Shown here: piece by piece, positions 8,114 to 13,165 of the stretch
How the letters are laid out: every line of letters begins with the position of its first letter
Numbering within the stretch: the stretch's first letter is position 1
Assembly: GCA_027575765.1 (NCBI GenBank)
Contig: JANBPT010001161.1
Location: 1-13,165 of the forward strand
Reading direction: 5' to 3'
DNA: 13,165 nt
Source: Tieghemiomyces parasiticus
Lineage: Eukaryota > Kickxellomycota > Dimargaritomycetes > Dimargaritales > Dimargaritaceae
Position numbers and translations under genes: made by a program
Notes under the pieces: generated by a model
What the model was told of the DNA's origin: nothing
Database searches by the model: none
The model's input: only the letters and a program-made list of their open reading frames with translations

Positions 8114-9124
8114 CTATGATTCGCCCGCCGCCTCTCGGGCTAGGTCGACGAATGCGGCCGACGAAACGCCCAAGGAGCGGGCCATAGCATGCATGGCGCG
8201 GAGGGCGTCCCGGACAGTGGTCTGATGATCCGGTGGTGACCCCTGACTAGGCCCATCACTCATGTCTGCTACCTCCCCCCCGGCGACCGGTGGGATAGCC
8301 AACTCGGCAGGCGGTAAATTCCGTGTCACCTGAGCCGCCGCCAGGGTGTGGTCAGCGGTCTCGTCCTCCCCCTCAGATTCACTCAGTGTCTTGAGGCGGT
8401 TGAAGAGTTCCACGGGGCTGACCGCCTCCTGGTTAAACGCCAACCCCGACGTGATAACCCGGGCGGGGATCACTGTGTCAGGGGCGGGGGCATTGGGGGC
8501 CGGCGAGGGGGCGTCGTATTGGGACCAGTAACTATCCTCGGGCCCGGTGGATAGGGCGCTGGAAGATGCGGTACGAGCTGGCGCGCCAGGGTTGGTCGTC
8601 TTGTTGTCGTACTGGCCCCAATAGTCATCATCATCGTCATCCTCTTCATTTGGGTTGTCCGTTGCGTTGCCACCGGCTTCGGCGGCCTCGACACTCGGCC
8701 ACCAATCCACTCCTGGTGACCGGGGATCAGGGTCAAATTCCTGAAGGTTGTGGTAGGTCCAACCTGTAGGTTCCCGGAGCAGCACCACAGCAGCGACGGT
8801 GGGGCCGGTTTGGACGAAACCGGCCACGGCTAGCAAGGTGACGGGGTCAGCACGTTGAAATAGCGGGAACCCTGGGAGCAAGGTGATAGGGTTCTCGCGG
8901 GATAGTTGGCGCAACTGGGTAAAGGAGGTGTCACTTTGCCACTGGAGCAGCGCCTCGGCCGCGGGGCCGGGCGTTTTCAGAACGGACGGATCACCAAGGT
9001 AGCGGAGGCGCGAGATGAGTAGGTCGCTGCAATGGGGTAGGAGCGCTTCGTACTGCGCGTCTCGCAACTGCGTGAGGAACGCCAGGGCCGTGGCGGCCAC
9101 GGCCGCTGTGTCGTCCGGGTGCAT
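8114..9124 (-). CDS. Conserved fungal protein of unknown function with two YWxQYD motifs
   Basis: Single-exon frame of 336 aa. Function is unknown and I assign none. Residues 1-145 form an ordered-looking region (AVAATALAFLTQLRDAQYEA; LLPGFPLFQRADPVTLLAVAG; WTYHNLQEFDP). Next comes an acidic run EEDDDDDD that leads into YWGQYD (168-173), then a low-complexity Ser/Pro/Ala linker and a second copy, YWSQYD (199-204). An amphipathic C-terminal helix (about 303-333; RDALRAMHAMARSLGVSSAA) ends the protein. I recall this layout, a YWxxY(D/S) motif in an acidic context plus a short C-terminal helix, from uncharacterised proteins across fungi. That recollection is not checked. No signal peptide or membrane segment is seen. 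The start at 9124 follows a CT-rich leader without an upstream ATG back to a TATA-like site near 9376. Confidence 0.82.
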   Translation of the reverse strand: MHPDDTAAVAATALAFLTQLRDAQYEALLPHCSDLLISRLRYLGDPSVLKTPGPAAEALLQWQSDTSFTQLRQLSRENPITLLPGFPLFQRADPVTLLAVAGFVQTGPTVAAVVLLREPTGWTYHNLQEFDPDPRSPGVDWWPSVEAAEAGGNATDNPNEEDDDDDDYWGQYDNKTTNPGAPARTASSSALSTGPEDSYWSQYDAPSPAPNAPAPDTVIPARVITSGLAFNQEAVSPVELFNRLKTLSESEGEDETADHTLAAAQVTRNLPPAELAIPPVAGGEVADMSDGPSQGSPPDHQTTVRDALRAMHAMARSLGVSSAAFVDLAREAAGES

Positions 9125-9368
9125 GGCGGAATGCTTGGTACAAGTGGGGAAGGGAACGGAGAGGGGAGAGGAGCGGAGGTAGGCTTCCAGCCGAAGACGT
9201 ACACGCGGTAAATGAGGCCACTGTTGGGAAGCGAAGCAAAGGCTGAGGTTGGGAAGGCAGAGGACCTAAGTGCCGAGTGAGTCGGTGTCGGGCGAAACCG
9301 ATGGGCGAGAGGAGAGCAGGAGGGCGGGTGACGTTGTCGGACACCTGGGTAGGAAGCGGTGACCCGGG

Positions 9369-9376
9369 CTATTTAT
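9369..9376 (-). promoter_or_regulatory. TATA-like box for the YWxQYD protein gene
   Basis: The minus strand reads ATAAATAG here, about 245 bases upstream of the start codon at 9124. From this box to the start codon the minus strand is C/T-rich and I find no ATG, which suits an untranslated leader of roughly 200 bases. The exact transcription start is not determinable. Confidence 0.45.
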
Positions 9377-10024
9377 GTCCACCTTGGCCCGGCAGATGCG
9401 CGGGCGGCCGGGGCTGCTCTCTACGAAGCAGCGTGTGCTTGCTTACTGGCTATCAGGCACATTATCCTGGACGCTCAGAATGGCAACTCGACAATAAAGG
9501 TGGAACCCCATCTTTTCACCGCCCCGCGTCCCAGTCGCCTCTATTCATTTGGCTCCCCCCCTCTCTCTCTCTCTGCCTAATGGCGGTCCCTTAGGAAGGC
9601 CGCAGCTGGTGAGGTCGTGGAGCGTGACTGGCCTCGTGAGGCCGATCGGCCAAACCGGTGGAGGCGCTGTCGTCCATTTATCTTCCGCCTCCATTATCTT
9701 TCGCCGTGGGAAAAGTAGCGCAAGGCCTCACCCGACGGCCGTAACCACAAATACCAATCGTGGCCTCATCCCGGGGGGGGACCATGTATAAAACATCCAC
9801 CAGCCTGTGAGATATTGCACACACACCTCCTCCCCCCCTCACCTATCCTTCCCAGGCGTTACCCAAAACCGTCCAAGGTCATGCCGTCAGCAAGAGTGTG
9901 TATTGACAAATATGAAACCACTGGCTAGCGTCGAATCTCCGCCAGGCATAACTATGGGAATAATAATAAAACAAATAACGGGGACTCTCCTTCAGACTCG
10001 ATACCACCGGTGCCATTCGCCAAG
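9377..10024. other. Intergenic region between the YWxQYD protein gene and catalase
   Basis: No gene is supported. The region should hold upstream DNA of the 9124 gene and the 3' end of catalase. The minus strand is T-rich at about 9980-9958 (TTATTTGTTTTATTATTATT), shortly after the catalase stop at 10025, and this is the best candidate for catalase 3'-end signals. AATAAA also occurs on the plus strand at 9493 and 9964, with no gene to serve. A (CT)7 run and a G8 run at 9773-9780 are the only simple repeats. Confidence 0.4.
9561..9574. repeat. (CT)7 microsatellite
   Basis: Seven tandem CT units follow a C6 run. It is intergenic and has no evident role. Confidence 0.8.
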
Positions 10025-11482
10025 TTACATGTTGGCGGCGGCGGCCTTCAGGCCGGCTGCGACGCGGCTCCCGTACTCAGGATCGGCACGCTTAAAGTGA
10101 CCAACCTGGCGCTCCTGGATAAACTTCTTGGCATCCTTGAGATGACCGACAATATTGGCAATCAGGTGCTGCTTCTGCTCGTCAGAGAGCAGGCGGTAGA
10201 GGTTACCGGGCTGCACAAAATCGTCGTCGGTGAGCGGGTAGGTGTGGCGGCCGACGGTGCCGGTCACGGCCTGGATGGAGTAGGTGACGCCCAGCTCGTT
10301 GGTCTGGACGGGCCCGCCGAAGCTGCTGGGCTCGTAGTTAGGGGCACTGCCGCCGTTGCCCCGCACCGCCATGAGCCCGTCACGCTGGTGGTTCGCGGGC
10401 AGGTGGTTCCGAGGCACGTTGATGGGGATCTGGTTGAAGTTAGGGCCCAGGCGGTGGCGGTGGGTATCCGGGTACGAGAAGAGGCGGCCCTGCAGCATGC
10501 GGTCATAGGAGGCGTCGATGCCCGGCACCAGGTTGGCCGGCGAGAAGGCCACCTGCTCCACCTCAGCAAAGTAGTTGTCCGGGTTGCGATCCAGGGTCAT
10601 TTTGCCCACCTCGATCAGGGGGTACTCCTTCTGGGGCCACACCTTGGTCACGTCGAAAATATTCCAACGGCACTTGGCCGCCTGCGCTTCGTCCATGATC
10701 TGCATGTAGCAGGTCCAGCTGGGGAAGTCCTGGCGGTCGATGGCGTTGAACAGGTCCTGGGTGGCGTAGTCGGGGTTCTCCCCGGCCAACTGGTTGGCGC
10801 CCTGGGCGGTTAGGTTCTTGACGCCCTGGTTGGTGCGGAAGTGCCACTTGAAGTACTTGAAGCGGCCCTTGTCATCGACCAGCTTGAAGGTGTGGCTGCC
10901 GTAGCCGTGCATATGGCGGTACCCGTCAGGGGTACCGCGGTCCGAGAAGAGGATGGTCACCTGGTGCAGGGACTCCGGGACCAGGCTGATGAAGTCCCAG
11001 AACATGTCGGCGTCCTTGAGGTGGGTCTGCGGGTTCCGCTTTTGGGTGTGGATGAAATCCGGGAACTTGAGCGGGTCACGGATGAAGAAGACCGGGGTGT
11101 TGTTGCCCACGCAATCGTAGTTACCCTCCTCGGTATACCAACGCACGGCGAACCCACGCGGATCCCGGGCGGTATCGGCCGAGCCGCTCTCGCCGCCCAC
11201 GGTGGAAAAGCGGGTGAAGATGGGGGTGCGCTTACCCACGGAACCGAGGAACCCTGCGCGGGTTAGGTCGCTCATGTCGCGGGTGCACTCAAAGACGCCG
11301 TGGGCCCCGGCACCCTTGGCGTGCACCACACGCTCGGGGATACGCTCACGGTCAAAGTGGGTAATCTTGTCAATGAAGTGCGTATCAGCCAGGAGTAGAG
11401 GACCGTCAGGCCCGGCCGTCAGCGAGGTTTGGTTGTTATCTACGGGCTGGCCCGTGGAGGTGGTGAGCGTGGAGGGACTCAT
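10025..11482 (-). CDS. Monofunctional haem catalase, small-subunit type
   Basis: Catalase converts two H2O2 to water and O2. The product has 485 aa and no intron in the coding part. All key residues are present: distal His54 ([13 protein letters not shown]), Asn127 ([14 protein letters not shown]) and the proximal haem ligand Tyr337 ([14 protein letters not shown]). Spacing from His to Asn (73) and His to Tyr (283) equals that of human catalase (His75, Asn148, Tyr358). The length fits the roughly 500-residue small-subunit class and excludes the large-subunit enzymes of about 700. The start is the ATG at 11482; the frame remains open 14 codons upstream, but only to a GTG, and a splice acceptor falls in that stretch at 11500-11499. 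The C-terminus AAANM resembles the weak peroxisomal signal KANL of animal catalases, so peroxisomal location is possible. Codon choice is strongly G/C-ending, in keeping with high expression. Confidence 0.97.
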   Translation of the reverse strand: MSPSTLTTSTGQPVDNNQTSLTAGPDGPLLLADTHFIDKITHFDRERIPERVVHAKGAGAHGVFECTRDMSDLTRAGFLGSVGKRTPIFTRFSTVGGESGSADTARDPRGFAVRWYTEEGNYDCVGNNTPVFFIRDPLKFPDFIHTQKRNPQTHLKDADMFWDFISLVPESLHQVTILFSDRGTPDGYRHMHGYGSHTFKLVDDKGRFKYFKWHFRTNQGVKNLTAQGANQLAGENPDYATQDLFNAIDRQDFPSWTCYMQIMDEAQAAKCRWNIFDVTKVWPQKEYPLIEVGKMTLDRNPDNYFAEVEQVAFSPANLVPGIDASYDRMLQGRLFSYPDTHRHRLGPNFNQIPINVPRNHLPANHQRDGLMAVRGNGGSAPNYEPSSFGGPVQTNELGVTYSIQAVTGTVGRHTYPLTDDDFVQPGNLYRLLSDEQKQHLIANIVGHLKDAKKFIQERQVGHFKRADPEYGSRVAAGLKAAAANM

Positions 11483-11498
11483 GATGGTCAGGGCGTTG

Positions 11499-11797
11499 CT
11501 ACGGGGGAGGATAAGTTGGAGCACAGAGGTGGGAGATGCCGTTACGTTAGATTAGAATCCAGGCGACATAAAGGGGTGGGTAAACGGTCGGGCTGACGGT
11601 CCTTGAATGTGGCACCGGGCTTCTGTCAAAGGCAAAACCACCACCACCTAAGTAGCCATTCAGGCTCCGTTCAACCGAAGCAGCCTGAGGAGGGCCCTGG
11701 CTATCTTGGGCCCTTCATAATGGGGTCGGCTGTGGGCACACAAACACGATATACTAGGTTCGGCCCGACGAGAGCGACATGCCAATCACCCACTTAC
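11499..11797 (-). other. Intron in the 5' untranslated leader of the catalase gene
   Basis: On the minus strand a GTAAGT donor starts at 11797. TCTAATCTAAC supplies a branch site, followed by a pyrimidine-rich tract with no AG until CCCCCGTAG ending at 11499. The catalase ATG lies 16 bases past the acceptor. The leader exon upstream (from about 11940 to 11798) is CT-rich and has no ATG on the minus strand. Together these make a 5' UTR intron of 299 bp very likely. No transcript evidence is available here. Confidence 0.7.
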
Positions 11798-11966
11798 CAG
11801 GCGATGGGTGGCGTAAAAAGGTAAGGACTGCCCAATTGGTGATGGCAGCCAAGGGAGATGGACCGTTGAAAAAGTATGTAGAGACGAGGTAGGCAAGATT
11901 GAGGGTGTGGGAATGGATTATGCGGGATAGCTTTCAGGCGCAGGGATGGGGTAGACAGTCCCCGGG

Positions 11967-12052
11967 ATTTATAGGAGCCCCTCTCCCTCCCCTCCGTGAG
12001 ATGGAGGGCGACAGGCTGCGTCGCAGACGATGGGAGTTCGCCGTATGATTGG
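11967..12052 (-). promoter_or_regulatory. Catalase promoter: CCAAT and TATA boxes
   Basis: The minus strand carries TATAAAT at 11973-11967, with CCAAT at 12052-12048 (GGGCCAATCATACGG) about 75 bases further upstream. An ATG-free CT-rich leader begins downstream and runs into the GTAAGT donor at 11797. Order, orientation and spacing fit a core promoter for the catalase gene with transcription starting near 11940. Which factors bind is unknown. Confidence 0.6.
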
Positions 12053-13104
12053 CCCGTCGGGGGGAGGTTGTGTGTATGCACGCGTTTCTCGCTGGTTGTC
12101 TGGTCGATTATCACCTGCCACTGGGGCATGTGCTCGTCAGGGGCTACCCCCCTCTCCAGTCGCGGTCCTCCTGCGGTGCATGGGAAGCGCAGCGGTGGGA
12201 CTGCGAAGGGTAGGGATACACAGCAAAGTACTGGGGTGGAGTAGCCACCCGCCTGGGTGATGGCGACCTCAGCCGCTAAAGGCTAGAAGGTACAAAGCCT
12301 AAATGACACCTGGGAGGTATTCCAGGCTCCTCTATGGACCGTGGCACTCCGCAGAATAGCCACCCGAGCCAAAGTGTCCATCAAGTAAGTAGGAGGGGAT
12401 GGCGCGAAGCCTGGTCGCGACTAGGCCCTAGTTAGTGGCGGTGGCACTGGCCGCCGAGGGCACTGATGCGGAGTATCATCCACCGCTCGGCATTGGCTTC
12501 GCATGTGATCTGGTCGCCTGGCCCTGATAGTCGCGAGCAAACCCCGGTGATTAATGTCACGTGATATAATCAAACCCATGCACGATTCCGGCGGACGACA
12601 GTGTAACTTGACTCTGCATCCCGTACAGGGACCTGCAAGTGACACTTCTAATTCATGAGGGGTGATTGGCTCTGTGGGCGCCCCCTCCCCCTCACCCGCC
12701 ACTTATTTCCGAGGTACAGTGAGAACGGGCTTGGTATTGTAATGGTGGCGGGTCGACTCGACACCTTCACTACTTTATTCACTGCTTACCTCGCTAGGCT
12801 CACTTCAATTATCCCATCTTTTCCAACCTGCTATGCTTCCCTGCCTTGCCAACTGCTCATTCCTTCCGAAAGGGATTCACTTCACCTCTCGCCCTCGAAG
12901 CGCAACCGCTACCGCCGTCCACGCAGCCACATCACCTTTGAATCAACGCACGTACAGCCCTGACCCTCCCCCAGCGCCCGTCCTCCGCCATTCATCTTCA
13001 TTGGAGTGTGCATTCCACTCCCACCGGGCATGCTACCCCGGGCCTGCCCACTGTGAAGCAGCGGCTTCGTCACCCCGTACCTCCTCGACCACCCCCTAGT
13101 GACC
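12053..13104. other. Right-hand intergenic region
   Basis: No gene is supported on either strand; open frames here are short and of biased composition. The plus strand becomes C/T-rich from about 12760 to 13100, like a fungal promoter or leader for a plus-strand gene. An inverted CCAAT (ATTGG) lies at about 12664. ATG triplets at 12832 and 13030 mean that any leader either contains introns or starts later. Confidence 0.35.
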
Positions 13105-13165
13105 ATGCCCGGATGGCTTCCAGCGTTATGCCGCCTACCGAGGCGACCGTTGGCCCCACCCGCCT
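13105..13165 (+). CDS. Possible 5' end of a gene running off the right edge
   Basis: Two overlapping ATG frames, at 13105 (A at -3) and 13113, stay open to the window end after a C/T-rich stretch. The second would begin MASSVMPPTEATVGP, which looks like a plausible disordered N-terminus. With about 17-20 codons no family can be recognised, and the call rests only on position and on the composition of the upstream DNA. Confidence 0.2.
   Translation, partial: MPGWLPALCRLPRRPLAPPA

Noticed and set aside
9359..9580. Plus-strand frame beginning TRAIYVHLGPADARAAG, faintly like an N-terminal tubulin segment
   Set aside because: It has no ATG, no good splice signals and no continuing tubulin sequence, and it overlaps the TATA-like box of the opposite-strand gene. 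The resemblance is too short to count.
10010..10813. Plus-strand open frame of 267 codons
   Set aside because: It lies entirely antisense to the catalase coding region and arises from that gene's G/C-ending codons; its product has no recognisable family.
11794..12129. Minus-strand 111-codon frame upstream of catalase
   Set aside because: It covers the catalase promoter and untranslated leader, has no ATG in the leader part, and its product is not recognisable.
12421..12702. Minus-strand 93-codon frame
   Set aside because: It starts from GTG, has biased composition, no motif and no visible splice partner.

Overview
The window reads as nuclear DNA of a fungus with high GC and moderate intron density. 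Coding frames favour G/C at third positions. Introns of about 130-320 bp have GTAAGT-type donors, CTAAC/TACTAAC-type branch sites and pyrimidine-rich 3' ends, and gene leaders are CT-rich and ATG-poor. A cyclin Q-like gene and a plant-NUDX14-like Nudix hydrolase beside a CIAO1 gene would fit an early-diverging fungus (for example Zoopagomycota) better than a yeast or filamentous ascomycete. That placement is inference only.

Layout: 1-3149 has no gene I can support. Its first 526 bp contain no ATG on the minus strand and are CT-rich on that strand, as expected of the 5' region of a minus-strand gene beyond the left edge. A cluster of TGTCA/TGACA inverted repeats lies at 2818-2924. At 3267-4302 (+) is a two-exon ADP-sugar-type Nudix hydrolase. 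Convergent to it, 5925-4380 (-) is a five-exon cyclin Q-like gene; the stops are only 77 bp apart and share an AT-rich 3' region. The cyclin shares a 345 bp divergent promoter with CIAO1 (6271-7840, +), a seven-bladed WD40 protein of cytosolic iron-sulfur assembly. CIAO1 converges on a conserved fungal protein of unknown function with two YWxQYD motifs (9124-8114, -). A monofunctional catalase (11482-10025, -) follows, with a CCAAT/TATA promoter and a well-supported intron in its 5' leader. The remainder to 13165 is mostly non-coding, with a possible gene start at the right edge.

The genes are ordinary housekeeping functions (nucleotide-sugar hydrolysis, CDK regulation, Fe-S assembly, peroxide removal) packed in divergent and convergent pairs, not a pathway cluster. 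There is no sign of a mobile element, CRISPR array, rRNA or tRNA, and I found no clearly new biological system. The most informative points are the cyclin gene model, which a simple ORF reading gets wrong and which lacks the usual cyclin-box lysine, the catalase leader intron, the Nudix start ambiguity and the unexplained palindrome cluster.
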